64,000 bases of DNA from assembly GCA_017625535.1 (NCBI GenBank), contig JAGAKR010000004.1, forward strand, positions 1 to 64,000. The letters are read 5' to 3'. The DNA is from Bacteroidales bacterium. Its GTDB lineage: Bacteria > Bacteroidota > Bacteroidia > Bacteroidales > UBA932. Each line of letters starts with the position of its first letter. The stretch's first letter is position 1. The notes beneath the pieces are model-generated. The model ran no database searches. It was not told the DNA's origin and saw nothing but the letters and a program-made list of their open reading frames with translations. Shown here in pieces: positions 8,957 to 18,706 of this stretch. Position numbers and translations under genes: made by a program.

Positions 8957-10516
8957 TTACGCAGTAACTTTCTCCAACCATTTAACCATACCAAGCATAA
9001 CGCCCATAGATACAAGACATACTACAAGGAATACTGTCCAGCACTGCCAGATTGGCCAAGCGTTGTACATAAGAGGTCCAATCCACAAAAGAAGGTTACC
9101 AAGAGCGGTAGCGGTAAGCCATAGACCCTGGCAAAGACCAAGCAAGTTCTTAGGAGCAACCTTTGAAACGAATGACAAACCAAGTGGAGAGATGAACAAC
9201 TCTGCAACGGTAAGGAAGAAGTAAACTACAATAAGAACCCACCAGTGAGCCTTCTGTGCCATCTGCTCTGCAATTGGAAGAGCCTTGTAAGAGTCTGCAG
9301 AAGGATAACCTTTCATTACTGAGAAGATTGCAAGGAACAGGAATGCAAGACCTGCAATGAACATACCTATAGCAATCTTACGAGGAGTAGAGATGGCTTT
9401 ACCTTTTCTTGCAAGAGCTGCAAAGATTGCCATAACTACAGGAGTAAGGGTAATTACAAAGAATGGGTTGATAGCCTGCCAGATCTCTGGAGCAACTGCC
9501 GATGAATCAACAAAGTCACGTGCGAAGAATGAAAGTGACTGGCCGTTCTGGTGGAATGAGAACCAGAAGAAGATAACGATACCAAGAACAGCGAACAATG
9601 CATACATTCTCTGTTTGATCTCTTTTGCCATTGCAGCTTTCTCCTCTGCTGTGTAATTTACATTCTGAGCAGCCTCTTTCTTTGCAGGTGTAGGGAATGT
9701 CTTCTGTGAAATGAAGAAGATAACCAATGAAATCACCATTGCAGCAACTGAAGCGATGAACGAGTAGTGTACACCCTCATTGAAGATCTGGAGGTAGTGC
9801 TGGCAAGATGAAGCCATATCAGCAATCTGTCCGCCTGCAGCTGTCATCAACTGCTGCAAGTTTGCAAGAGCCTCAGGAGCCATTGTTGCAGCTGCATTGA
9901 TGTACTCGTGGCAAAGTGCAGGAAGCTGTGCGTTGTATACCATACCGTTGGTACCCAACCACCACTGGCGTAGAATTGGAGCCACGAAAGGAGCTACAAG
10001 ACCACCAACGTTAATGAATACGTAGAAAATCTGGAAACCTGCATCACGTTTGTCTTTAGCCTCTTTAAGAGCCTCAGGACCTTTCTTTGCAGCCTCAGCC
10101 TCAAAGTCGTCATACATCTGGCCTACGATAGCCTGAAGATTGCCTTTGAAAAGACCGTTACCGAAAGCGATAAGGAACAATGCAAGACAAGTGAGTGAAA
10201 GCAACCAGGTTGTGTTCTCTGCTGTTGCAAGAATAGGAATGGAAAGGATAACATATCCTATTGCCATAATGATGAGACCGGTTTTGATGGTACCTTTGTA
10301 GTTCTGGGTACGGTCTGCAATAAGACCACCTACAAGAGCAAGAATGTAGATACCTGCGTAGAATACAGAATAAATTGCACTGCTGGCACCCTCGCTCAAA
10401 CCGAATTTAGAACATAGGAAAAGTACAAGTACCGCGTTCATGATATAGTATCCGAAACGCTCTCCCATGTTACTTAGAGCCGCTGCAAGCAACCCTTTAG
10501 GATGATTTTTGAACAT
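8957..10516 (-). CDS. POT/PTR family peptide:H+ symporter
   Basis: 519 residues with about 12-14 hydrophobic segments. The N-terminal signature NMGERFGYYIM contains the ExxERFxYY-type proton-coupling motif of proton-dependent oligopeptide transporters, which import di- and tripeptides across the inner membrane. A hydrophilic insertion rich in A, Q and C sits around residues 195-240, longer than in DtpA-type transporters and typical of Bacteroidota members. It has its own -7 box and terminator, so it is probably monocistronic. The downstream dipeptidase gene pepD could process its cargo (inference). Confidence 0.93.
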   Translation of the reverse strand: MFKNHPKGLLAAALSNMGERFGYYIMNAVLVLFLCSKFGLSEGASSAIYSVFYAGIYILALVGGLIADRTQNYKGTIKTGLIIMAIGYVILSIPILATAENTTWLLSLTCLALFLIAFGNGLFKGNLQAIVGQMYDDFEAEAAKKGPEALKEAKDKRDAGFQIFYVFINVGGLVAPFVAPILRQWWLGTNGMVYNAQLPALCHEYINAAATMAPEALANLQQLMTAAGGQIADMASSCQHYLQIFNEGVHYSFIASVAAMVISLVIFFISQKTFPTPAKKEAAQNVNYTAEEKAAMAKEIKQRMYALFAVLGIVIFFWFSFHQNGQSLSFFARDFVDSSAVAPEIWQAINPFFVITLTPVVMAIFAALARKGKAISTPRKIAIGMFIAGLAFLFLAIFSVMKGYPSADSYKALPIAEQMAQKAHWWVLIVVYFFLTVAELFISPLGLSFVSKVAPKNLLGLCQGLWLTATALGNLLLWIGPLMYNAWPIWQCWTVFLVVCLVSMGVMLGMVKWLEKVTA

Positions 10517-10582
10517 AAGTTATAGATTTAAAATTATTAGTGATTTTTAGTTATATTATCCCAAATTTTCATACATATTTGG

Positions 10583-10590
10583 CAAAGATA
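10583..10590 (-). promoter_or_regulatory. -7 box of the POT transporter gene
   Basis: TATCTTTG on the minus strand matches TAnnTTTG; it would give a leader of about 60 bases. It lies back to back with the glycosyltransferase promoter. Confidence 0.6.
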
Positions 10591-10613
10591 TAAATAATTG
10601 GCGTTTTTTAAAC

Positions 10614-10621
10614 TATTTTTG
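10614..10621 (+). promoter_or_regulatory. -7 box of the glycosyltransferase gene (near-leaderless)
   Basis: TATTTTTG matches TAnnTTTG and ends 7 bases before the ATG at 10629, so transcription should start at or beside the start codon. A TTG at 10598-10600 is closer than an ideal -33 box. Confidence 0.55.
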
Positions 10622-10628
10622 CGCTGCT

Positions 10629-11687
10629 ATGGATAAAGTTGCTGTTGTAATACTCAATTGGAACGGGGAAAAGTTCCTGAAGAAGTACCTTCCTGCCCTT
10701 ACCGCAAACACTCCGGATGCCGGGGTTTCCATAATTGTGGCCGACAACAATTCGTCTGACGGCTCTATGGAATACCTCAGACAAGAGTGGCCGCAGGTGC
10801 GTACAATAGTGCTTGACAAGAACTACGGCTTTACCGGAGGGTACAACCGTGCACTTGCGCAGGTGGAGGCTGAGTATTACATACTTCTTAATTCAGATAT
10901 CCTTGTTCCAAAGGATTGGCTCCAGCCGCTCGTCTCATTTATGGATTCCCGTCCGGAGGTTGGTGTGTGCCAGCCAAAGATGCTCTCTGAGGGGAGGCAT
11001 CAGGAAATTCTGGATGGATATATCGGGAAGGAGATGTTTGAATACGCCGGGGCCTGCGGCGGGTTCATTGATGTGCTGGGGTTCCCTTTCTGCAGGGGAA
11101 GGGTGCTTTCCAATGTGGAGGAGGATAACGGACAGTATGATGATGCAGTGCAGGTGTTCTGGGCTTCCGGGGCCTGTATGGTTGTGAGGAGTTCTGTGTG
11201 GAGGGAACTGGGGGGGCTGGATGAGAATTTCTTTGCCCATATGGAGGAGATTGATTTCTGCTGGAGGGCACAACTGGCAGGGCACCAGGTATGGGCTGTT
11301 CCGCAAAGCCACGTTTTCCACGTGGGAGGAGGCACTTTGCCAAACAATTCGCCCCGAAAACTCTTCTTCAATTACCGCAACAACCTTCTTATGCTCTACA
11401 AGAACCTCCCTGTAAATGAGGGATGGGGCGCATTCGGCCTCAAAAGGGGGAACAGGAACCTGTACATCTTTACCAGAATGTGTGTGGACGGCCTTACAGG
11501 GTTGGTATATCTGCTCCAGTTCAAATGGAGTTTCTTTACTTCAGTAATCAAGGCGCACAACGCATTCCGCCGGATGAAAAAGGAAACGGCAGTTACCCTT
11601 CCGGATAACCGCCGCCATATGCCTTATGGAATCTCACCCAAAAGCCTCATCATTGAGAAGCTTCTGGGGAGAAACATCAAATTCTAG
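10629..11687 (+). CDS. Family 2 glycosyltransferase (rhamnosyltransferase-like)
   Basis: 352 residues. The GT-A fold starts at once: VVILNWNGEKFL, the UDP/dTDP-sugar binding ADNNSSDGS, and the metal-binding ILLNSD around residue 80. Further family elements are FWASGACMVVRS and DENFFAHMEEIDFCWR (general-base ED motif). This is the WbbL-like group that adds rhamnose or related sugars to cell-surface glycans on the cytoplasmic side; donor and acceptor cannot be read from sequence. A short amphipathic region near residues 280-305 may touch the membrane. Its end overlaps the convergent PII-like gene by 4 bases. Confidence 0.9.
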   Translation: MDKVAVVILNWNGEKFLKKYLPALTANTPDAGVSIIVADNNSSDGSMEYLRQEWPQVRTIVLDKNYGFTGGYNRALAQVEAEYYILLNSDILVPKDWLQPLVSFMDSRPEVGVCQPKMLSEGRHQEILDGYIGKEMFEYAGACGGFIDVLGFPFCRGRVLSNVEEDNGQYDDAVQVFWASGACMVVRSSVWRELGGLDENFFAHMEEIDFCWRAQLAGHQVWAVPQSHVFHVGGGTLPNNSPRKLFFNYRNNLLMLYKNLPVNEGWGAFGLKRGNRNLYIFTRMCVDGLTGLVYLLQFKWSFFTSVIKAHNAFRRMKKETAVTLPDNRRHMPYGISPKSLIIEKLLGRNIKF

Positions 11688-11977
11688 ATTGTTGAATCAA
11701 CTGTCCAGCTGAAGGCCCTCAAACCCATAAGAGGGTTCTTCTCGTCCAATATCTTCAACCTTCTCATAAAATCTTCCGCAACTTTGTCTTCAATTACAGA
11801 AATCATGGCGGAGTTGAGGGTTGGCCAGGCGTGGTCTCCAAGGTGAGGCTCACCACCACGTGAACCTCTACCCGAAACCTCTTCCCAGTTTGTAAAGCCC
11901 TTTACACCTGCCTTTAGCATAATGTCCAGGATCTCATCCTTGAAAGCCTGGTTATATGATACAAATACTGCTTTCAT
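11684..11977 (-). CDS. Small PII-like (DUF3240-like) protein at the end of the RND operon
   Basis: 97 residues, no signal peptide. The start MKAVFVSYNQAFKDEILDIM, the Gly-rich loop SGRGSRGGEPHLGDHAWP and the strand SAMISVIEDKVAEDF resemble the PII/DUF3240 alpha-beta fold, whose T-loop sits in the equivalent place. Small PII-like proteins occur beside transporters and heavy-metal RND pumps in other bacteria. It follows the pump permease by 19 bases on the same strand, so it is likely cotranscribed and may bind a ligand or the pump (inference). Fold assignment is by pattern only. Confidence 0.6.
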   Translation of the reverse strand: MKAVFVSYNQAFKDEILDIMLKAGVKGFTNWEEVSGRGSRGGEPHLGDHAWPTLNSAMISVIEDKVAEDFMRRLKILDEKNPLMGLRAFSWTVDSTI

Positions 11978-11996
11978 AATCTCTTTTCTAAATTAA

Positions 11997-14900
11997 TTAT
12001 TTTGCAAGGGCTTTCATTGCCTTAATCTCTGCCTTCCTCCTCTTCTTGAGGCCATTGCCGGCAAATACACAATACATTACAGGTACAATCACCAAAGTGA
12101 TGAGGGTTGATACTGAAAGACCCCAGGCCACACAAGTACCCAAACCTCTCCACATCTCGGCACCCTCACCTGTACCTATTGCCATAGGAACCATACCCAA
12201 CACAGTTGTAAGGGTTGTCATAAGCACAGGACGGAGACGGGATCTTCCCGATGTAACTACCGCGTGTACAATACCCATACCCCTTTCACGGCAGAGGATG
12301 ATGTAGTCGATGAGCACAATACCGTTCTTAACCACAATACCCATAAGCATAATAAGACCGATCATTGACATCACGTTCAAAGGCTGTCCTGTTACAAGGA
12401 ATCCCAGAATTACACCTACAAACGCAAATGGGATTGAGAACATGATTACAAACGGATATGTAAGTGACTCAAACTGTGCCGCCATTACAATGAACACAAG
12501 TATGATGATGAGTACCATAAGGATAATCAGATCACCGAAAGTCTCCTGCTGATCCTCATATGTTCCTCCCAATTGCCAGCTGATACCCATAGGGAGAGTT
12601 GCCTCTTCCATAAACTTGTTGGTAGCTGCAACCAGATCAGACATAGCCATGCCCTGTGGCACAACAGCCGATACAGTTACCAGACGCTCACGGTCCTTAC
12701 GCTCAATTGCAGGAGGGGTAAGGATCTCTTTCACCTCACCAAGGTCCCTCAATCTGATACCCTGGCCCATTGCATTGTAGATAAGGATATTCTCAATATC
12801 CTCTACAGTTGTTCGGAACTCAGGTGCATATCTGATGTTGATGTCATACTCCTCACCGTCCTCACGGAAGTAGGATGCGGTAACACCATTGATACGGTTT
12901 CTCAAATATGTTGAAACTGTGCTGGTATTAAGGCCGTTGAGGGCAATCTTCTCGCGGTCAAAATCCACCTGGAACTCAGGGGTATACTCATCACGGCTTA
13001 CAATAACCTGTTTTACACCAGGAATACTGCGGAAGCCCTGCTCAACCATCAGGGCAGCTCTGTCAGTTGCATTGAAATCATAACCATACAACTCAACATC
13101 AACAGTAGCCTCACCACCCATTCCACCGCTCTGGCCTCCGGCTATTACCTGGAATGTCCTTATCTGAGGATACTCTGCCAAATCGTTACGCATCATATCA
13201 CAAATCTCATACAGACCTCTCTCACGGTCCTCTACACTGCCTATGTTTATATTGAAGCTCATAGCGTGTGTACCGGAACTCTGCATCATCTCAAAAGCAC
13301 TTGCACTTGAACTTGAAGCACCCTCACTCACGTTGCAGGTAATGATTTCGGGATACTTTTTCATGAACTTGTCCACAAGTTCAAGGGCCAGGTCTCTGGT
13401 AATCTCCTGTCTTGTACCCATCGGCAACTCAACGGTAATTGAAATACGTCCGTTATCTGATGCAGGGAAAAACTCTGTCTTCACAAGTGCTCCGCCACCT
13501 ATTACAACCAGCAGGAAGAATGCAAACGCCATAAAGATGGTCTTTCTTCTGTTCCTTGCACACCAGTTCAACATTCTGCCGTATGCACCGTCCAACCAGT
13601 CCAGGAATCTGTGGAAAGGCCCCAGGATAAGCTGCTGGAACTTGCCTTTATGAGGGTTCAGCCTCAACATCTGCGAGCACAACATAGGGATAAGGGTAAG
13701 TGCACCAATGGTGGATACTATCATAATGATACTTACAATCCATCCCAACTGGCGGAACAATACACCTGTCATACCGTTGATCATAGTAAGAGGAAGGAAC
13801 ACCGCCAACATTGTAAGTGTAGATGCAATAACGGAGATTGCCACCTCATTGGTTGCATAAACAGCGGCACTCTTAGGACGGCTGCCCCTCTCAATATGTG
13901 TTGTAACGTTCTCCAATACCACAATGGCATCATCCACCACCATACCAATTGCAATTGAAAGTGAAGACAACGATATGATGTTAAGTGAGTTTCCTGTTGC
14001 AAACAGATAAACCAACGATGCCAACAATGAAATTGGGATTGTAAGCATAATGATGAAAGTGGCCCTCCATCTTCCCAAGAACAGATACACTACCAGCATA
14101 ACCACAAAGAATGTGATTGCAATTGTCTCAACCAGTGAGTTGATGGTATTGATGATATTGTCAGATGTATTTACAATAACATCAATCTTAACATCAGAAG
14201 GAAGGTTCTTCTGCAAATTTGGAAGCATCTCCATAACCTTGTTGGAAATGTTCACTGAATTTGCGCCAGACTGCTTCTGCACTATAATCATACCACCCTT
14301 CTTTCCGTTGTTGAAGGTCTCCCTCGAACGCTCCTCAAGACCGTCCTGGATTGTTGCCACATCTTTCAAATATACAGGTCTTCCGTTGTTCACACCAACA
14401 ACAAGGTGTTTCATCTCATCTGCGCTTGCAAACTCTTTCTGCACGCGCAATGAATAGGTGTTTGATCCTACATCAATCTGGCCTGCAGGGGTATTCCTGT
14501 TTTCAGCACCAATTACACCGGCAATTGTCTCAATTGGAATATTGTATGCCTCAAGCTTGTGAGGATCACAGTATATTGTAATCTCACGCTGTGGGGCACC
14601 TGCTACAGACACTGTACCTACACCGCCGATACGTGCCAATGGATTGGCAACAACATCATCCAGGATCTTATAGAGACCCGGAGTACTCTCCTCGGCAGTT
14701 ACAGAGAGCAAAAGGATTGGAATTGCATCCGCACCGAATTTGAAGATAATGGGATTGTCCACATTATCAGGCAACATTGAGGTTACCATATCCAGTTTGT
14801 CCCTCACATCATTTGTTGCCACATCTATATCTATACCATACTCAAACTCAAGAACAACAACTGAAACGTTCTCCTTTGAAGTTGATGAGATATGTTTAAG

Positions 14901-15128
14901 GTCACTCACACTATTGAGCACGTTCTCCAAAGGCTTGGTAACGTTGTTCTCAATATCGGAAGCATTCGCACCCTGGTAAGTTGTCATTACCATGATGGTG
15001 TTGGTCTCTATCTCCGGAATAAGGTCAATAGGGATATTGATCAGGGAGAAGACACCGAATATTGCCACAGCCACAAAAATGAGGGCTGTAGTAATAGGTT
15101 TCTTTACCGCACTTTGATATAAACTCAT
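11997..15128 (-). CDS. RND efflux permease (AcrB/HAE1 family)
   Basis: 1043 residues, the usual RND length: an N-terminal helix (MSLYQSAVKKPITTALIFVA), two large periplasmic loops (about 35-330 and 560-860) and 12 membrane segments in two halves. The proton-relay Asp-Asp of TM4 is present in IGMVVDDAIVVLENV, followed by the usual GR..A.....E element. It pumps substrates from the periplasm or inner-membrane outer leaflet through a TolC channel, driven by protons. The HAE1 pattern suggests drugs or amphiphiles rather than metal ions. Third gene of a four-gene minus-strand operon. Confidence 0.95.
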   Translation of the reverse strand: MSLYQSAVKKPITTALIFVAVAIFGVFSLINIPIDLIPEIETNTIMVMTTYQGANASDIENNVTKPLENVLNSVSDLKHISSTSKENVSVVVLEFEYGIDIDVATNDVRDKLDMVTSMLPDNVDNPIIFKFGADAIPILLLSVTAEESTPGLYKILDDVVANPLARIGGVGTVSVAGAPQREITIYCDPHKLEAYNIPIETIAGVIGAENRNTPAGQIDVGSNTYSLRVQKEFASADEMKHLVVGVNNGRPVYLKDVATIQDGLEERSRETFNNGKKGGMIIVQKQSGANSVNISNKVMEMLPNLQKNLPSDVKIDVIVNTSDNIINTINSLVETIAITFFVVMLVVYLFLGRWRATFIIMLTIPISLLASLVYLFATGNSLNIISLSSLSIAIGMVVDDAIVVLENVTTHIERGSRPKSAAVYATNEVAISVIASTLTMLAVFLPLTMINGMTGVLFRQLGWIVSIIMIVSTIGALTLIPMLCSQMLRLNPHKGKFQQLILGPFHRFLDWLDGAYGRMLNWCARNRRKTIFMAFAFFLLVVIGGGALVKTEFFPASDNGRISITVELPMGTRQEITRDLALELVDKFMKKYPEIITCNVSEGASSSSASAFEMMQSSGTHAMSFNINIGSVEDRERGLYEICDMMRNDLAEYPQIRTFQVIAGGQSGGMGGEATVDVELYGYDFNATDRAALMVEQGFRSIPGVKQVIVSRDEYTPEFQVDFDREKIALNGLNTSTVSTYLRNRINGVTASYFREDGEEYDINIRYAPEFRTTVEDIENILIYNAMGQGIRLRDLGEVKEILTPPAIERKDRERLVTVSAVVPQGMAMSDLVAATNKFMEEATLPMGISWQLGGTYEDQQETFGDLIILMVLIIILVFIVMAAQFESLTYPFVIMFSIPFAFVGVILGFLVTGQPLNVMSMIGLIMLMGIVVKNGIVLIDYIILCRERGMGIVHAVVTSGRSRLRPVLMTTLTTVLGMVPMAIGTGEGAEMWRGLGTCVAWGLSVSTLITLVIVPVMYCVFAGNGLKKRRKAEIKAMKALAK

Positions 15129-15145
15129 TTTCTGAACTTTCTAAA

Positions 15146-16192
15146 TTATTTTACAACCTCGGCCTTTCCACCGTTAACAACTCTTGCGTGTCCCTCGGTA
15201 ACTACCTGGTCACCTGAAGCAACTCCGCTGATCAACTCATACTCTGTATCAAGCCTTCTGCCCAATTCAACCTTCTTGAAATCTATTGTTCCGTTGTTGT
15301 AAACATATACATATTTGTCACCCGAGCCTGTCTGTTTTATTACAGCCTGGTCTGGAACAACCACGTGGTTTGCTGTACCATAAGAGAATGTAACCCTTGC
15401 AAACATACCTGGACGTACCCTCTGGTTTGCATTTGCAATTGTAACCTCAACAGGGAAAGTTCTGGTAGCTGCATCAATTGTAGGGTATACAAGAGATACT
15501 TTTCCTTTGAACACCTCGTCTCCGTAAACGTCAAGTTTCACATCAACCTCCATACCCTTCTTAATCTGGGCAAACAGTTTCTCTGAAACATTCACTTTAA
15601 GTTTCACAGGGGTAATCTGCTCAACAACATAAACAGGAAGACCACCGTACATGTCACCTGCATCATAATTCCTTGCAGTAACAATACCGCTTACAGGGGT
15701 TCTGAGAACGGTGTTCTCAAGCAAGTTGTTATAATTGCTCTTTGAAACGCTTGAAGCAAGCTTCATTGCATCCCAGTTGCTCTTTGAAATGCCTCCTACC
15801 TGATAAAGGCCGTCAATTCTGGCAAACTCAATTGAATCATTCACCATCTTCAATCTTGCCTGCTCAAGATTTGTTGCATCAAGAGTTGCAAGCACCTGGC
15901 CTTTCCTTACCTGGTCACCAACCTCAACAAGCACCTGCTTGATTCTCAAAGGCATCTGCGGAGCAATTTTATTTATCACCTCTGCCTCAACAGTAGCAGT
16001 AAATGTCTCAATCTGCTCAACTTCCCTCTCAAAAACCTGCTGTACCCTTACCTGTGGGATTACCTCAGCCTCAACTGCAGCGGCAGCCTTGTCTTCACCC
16101 GATTTGCAGGAGAATATCACTCCCGACAACATTAGCACTGATAGTGTTCTAATCAAACTTTTCATATCCATTATTTTATTATTCTTATTCAT
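15146..16192 (-). CDS. RND periplasmic adaptor (membrane fusion) lipoprotein
   Basis: 348 residues from the ATG at 16192, which overlaps the TolC gene end by 8 bases; an ATG at 16165 (MKSLIRTL) would give a more compact signal. Lipobox GVIFSC, then the barrel-sandwich/lipoyl halves (QVLVEVGDQVRKGQVLATLD and TPVSGIVTARNYDAGDM), a short hairpin between them, and a beta-barrel plus membrane-proximal domain at the end. It bridges the inner-membrane pump and the TolC channel. The hairpin is short (about 40 residues). Confidence 0.93.
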   Translation of the reverse strand: MNKNNKIMDMKSLIRTLSVLMLSGVIFSCKSGEDKAAAAVEAEVIPQVRVQQVFEREVEQIETFTATVEAEVINKIAPQMPLRIKQVLVEVGDQVRKGQVLATLDATNLEQARLKMVNDSIEFARIDGLYQVGGISKSNWDAMKLASSVSKSNYNNLLENTVLRTPVSGIVTARNYDAGDMYGGLPVYVVEQITPVKLKVNVSEKLFAQIKKGMEVDVKLDVYGDEVFKGKVSLVYPTIDAATRTFPVEVTIANANQRVRPGMFARVTFSYGTANHVVVPDQAVIKQTGSGDKYVYVYNNGTIDFKKVELGRRLDTEYELISGVASGDQVVTEGHARVVNGGKAEVVK

Positions 16193-17510
16193 TAAACTGG
16201 TTTACACCCAAAATTTTGTCCAATGTTGATTTGAGTGTCATATAGGTATATACAGACTGGTTGAGATTCAGTCTTGCCTGAAGAAGTCCCAACTGGGCAT
16301 CCTGCAGTTCAAGGAGAGTACCGCTGCCCACATCATATCTCTTCTTTGCAATCTCATAACCTGCCTCAGCCCCTTCAATGGTCTTCTGGGCTGCCTCATA
16401 CTGTTTTAGACTTGTCTCAAGTGAATTGAGCACCTGCATTACGCTTATCTCAAGATTCCTTATTGCATCCTCTTTCTGAAGCGCAAGCTGCTCCTGCTGC
16501 ACGCGTGTCTGTTTCAACTGGTTGTATCTCTGTCCGCCTGAGAAGATAGGGATTGTAAGTGCAATTGCACCGGTAGAATATGGTGTCCATTTGTACTCGC
16601 TGAACTTGAAGTTGTTCTCCATAGCCATCCAGTTGTATGAAAGCTGTGCTGCAAGTGTAGGATAATACTTAGCCAACTGCATCTGGTAGTTCTTGTCGAG
16701 CATCTGCTCCTGAATCTCCAACTGCTTGATTGCAGAGTTGTTCTCTATAGAAACATTCTCATAAGCAGCCATCTCCCCCACAGTCTTCTCATAATCAGAC
16801 AAAGAACCTGTACAGGCAATATTTTGGTCCAAATCTATACCAAGCACTGCTTTAAGTTTCCAATTTCCCAATACAATATTGTTCTGCGCATCATAAACAT
16901 TAGGCTCTGCATTCTGCATTGCAACCTCCGCACTTATCATCTCAAATTTTGAAGCAAGGCCCGCATCAAACTTCCCTTTAACATCATTGTAGTTGTCAAC
17001 GGCATTGTTGTAGTTCTCTTTGTATACATCATACAGTTCCTGAGCCAGGAGGACACCATAAAAAGCCTGCTGAACCTGGTCTACAAGGTCCTGTCTTGAA
17101 CCTTTGGCCTTCTCTACAGCCAGTTCAACATCCATTCCTGTAATCTGTATGGCTTTCCACAACTGTACATTCACCAACGGCATTGCAGCGCTGAATCCTG
17201 CAGACCAAGTGTTGTCCCTTCCTATCTGGAACGCCAGTGTATCCATATACATTGTCTGTTTCTTGATTGCACGCGAATAACTTCCGCTGAAATCTATCTG
17301 GGGGAACAGGGATGCGTATGTACCTTTTCTGGCATACTCAGTCCTCTTTACCTCCTTGTCCGCCACTTTAACGGAGATGTTCTCGCTCAAGGCAATCTTG
17401 AGGGCATCATCCAAAGTGAGGTGCAATGTATCCTGCGCCCATACGGACGAAGATACAAACAGGGTTGCAACCGCTGCAACCAGGAACTTTGTAATCTTAG
17501 TTCTTCTCAT
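16185..17510 (-). CDS. TolC-family outer-membrane efflux channel
   Basis: 441 residues from the ATG at 17510 (MRRTKITKFLVAAVATLF, cleavage after SVWAQ); the frame continues upstream without signal-like sequence. Two internally similar halves of long helices (LTLDDALKIALSENISV and a later QEQLALQKEDAIRNLEISV) plus short strands are the TolC fold, which trimerises into a channel through outer membrane and periplasm. First gene of the operon TolC - adaptor - RND permease - PII-like. The 263 bases between it and the divergent AraC gene should hold its control region. Confidence 0.93.
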   Translation of the reverse strand: MRRTKITKFLVAAVATLFVSSSVWAQDTLHLTLDDALKIALSENISVKVADKEVKRTEYARKGTYASLFPQIDFSGSYSRAIKKQTMYMDTLAFQIGRDNTWSAGFSAAMPLVNVQLWKAIQITGMDVELAVEKAKGSRQDLVDQVQQAFYGVLLAQELYDVYKENYNNAVDNYNDVKGKFDAGLASKFEMISAEVAMQNAEPNVYDAQNNIVLGNWKLKAVLGIDLDQNIACTGSLSDYEKTVGEMAAYENVSIENNSAIKQLEIQEQMLDKNYQMQLAKYYPTLAAQLSYNWMAMENNFKFSEYKWTPYSTGAIALTIPIFSGGQRYNQLKQTRVQQEQLALQKEDAIRNLEISVMQVLNSLETSLKQYEAAQKTIEGAEAGYEIAKKRYDVGSGTLLELQDAQLGLLQARLNLNQSVYTYMTLKSTLDKILGVNQFNE

Positions 17511-17773
17511 CTTTTTACCTATAATTATTGTCATTTTTTCAAAGTCTGAATCAGGATGCAAATATCTTGCAAGAAATTCCAATAAAATTGGTGCAAAAAT
17601 AATTATTTTGGTTTAAAACCTATGAATCTCCTCCCGACAAATCCAAAATGGCATATCAGAAAAAACAATCTATTCCAAAAAAGAATAAAGTTTGCCCAAA
17701 AATATGTCCAAAACAAAGTATTGCATAGATTTTGCAACCATTTTTGGACCATACAAAAAACCATAGAACAGAA

Positions 17774-18703
17774 ATGAGACGCGGACAAATAAGTACAACA
17801 GTAAACCTGCAAAAATTCATAAAAATGATAGAGGGCTACAGTTACAATGACAAACTGATAGCCGTATCAATATCACCATTTACAAAAAGCAACATAAAAG
17901 AGGTTCCAACCTCAAAAAACACCCCCGAAGAGATGGAAAAAATGATTGGCTTCATGTTCATCATAGCAGGGGAGGTGGAGATTTCAATAGATTATGCAAA
18001 TTATAAGTTCGGGGAAAAATGCTGGGTGGAATTCAGGCCCTCTGCAGAGGTGAAACTCATAAAATACAGCGACAATTTCCACGCATATATAATAATGGCA
18101 TCAGAATCTTTCATTCTGGACACTTTGCTGGATAAAAAACCCATACCTGTATCCCATTTTGTGGATTCAAGGGAATCACCGCATATGGAGATTACTGACG
18201 AGGAACTTACAGCAGTAAAATTGAGTGCAGACCGCATCCTCTACTATATGAGGATTGACCACGGATTCAAAAAAGATATGCTGCACAACACATTCTACAA
18301 CTTCATATTGGAAGCCAGCAACATTTTCCGCAACAGGGACGGTGTCCGCAAACAACTCCAGAACCTCTCCCGCAAAGAGACCATAATAAGGGATTTCCTC
18401 ATTCTTGTGGAACAGAATGCAATGACAGAGCACAACCCCTCATTCTATTCAGACAAACTGTGCATAAGCACCCAGTACCTCTCTATTGTGCTTAAGGAGA
18501 CAACCGGGCATACTGCAAACTATTGGATTGCCAAAAAGATTACTGCCCAGGCAAAGGTTCTGCTCAGGACACCCAACATAACCATAAAGGAGATTACGGA
18601 CAAACTGCATTTTGCAGACCAGTCATCCTTCGGAAAGTTCTTCAAGAAGCACACTGGACAGTCTCCAAAAAAATATCGGGAAGAATTTGCCACTCCCCGA
18701 TAA
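17774..18703 (+). CDS. AraC-family transcriptional regulator, divergent from the RND operon
   Basis: 309 residues from the ATG at 17774; a TTG at 17732 and an ATG at 17825 are alternatives. The N-terminal half resembles a cupin-like sensor domain (about 20-130). The C-terminal about 100 residues carry two helix-turn-helix units (FYSDKLCISTQYLSIVLKE, then TIKEITDKLHFADQSSFGKF) ending GQSPKKYREE, the AraC signature. Its position, divergent from the pump genes with a 263-base shared region, suggests that it controls them (inference). Its stop codon is 3 bases from that of convergent murF. Confidence 0.9.
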   Translation: MRRGQISTTVNLQKFIKMIEGYSYNDKLIAVSISPFTKSNIKEVPTSKNTPEEMEKMIGFMFIIAGEVEISIDYANYKFGEKCWVEFRPSAEVKLIKYSDNFHAYIIMASESFILDTLLDKKPIPVSHFVDSRESPHMEITDEELTAVKLSADRILYYMRIDHGFKKDMLHNTFYNFILEASNIFRNRDGVRKQLQNLSRKETIIRDFLILVEQNAMTEHNPSFYSDKLCISTQYLSIVLKETTGHTANYWIAKKITAQAKVLLRTPNITIKEITDKLHFADQSSFGKFFKKHTGQSPKKYREEFATPR

Positions 18704-18706
18704 AAT

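Noticed and set aside
17594..17601. TATTTTTG as the promoter of the TolC operon
   Set aside because: The box matches, but the region is very AT-rich and no -33 element is in place; not strong enough to list.
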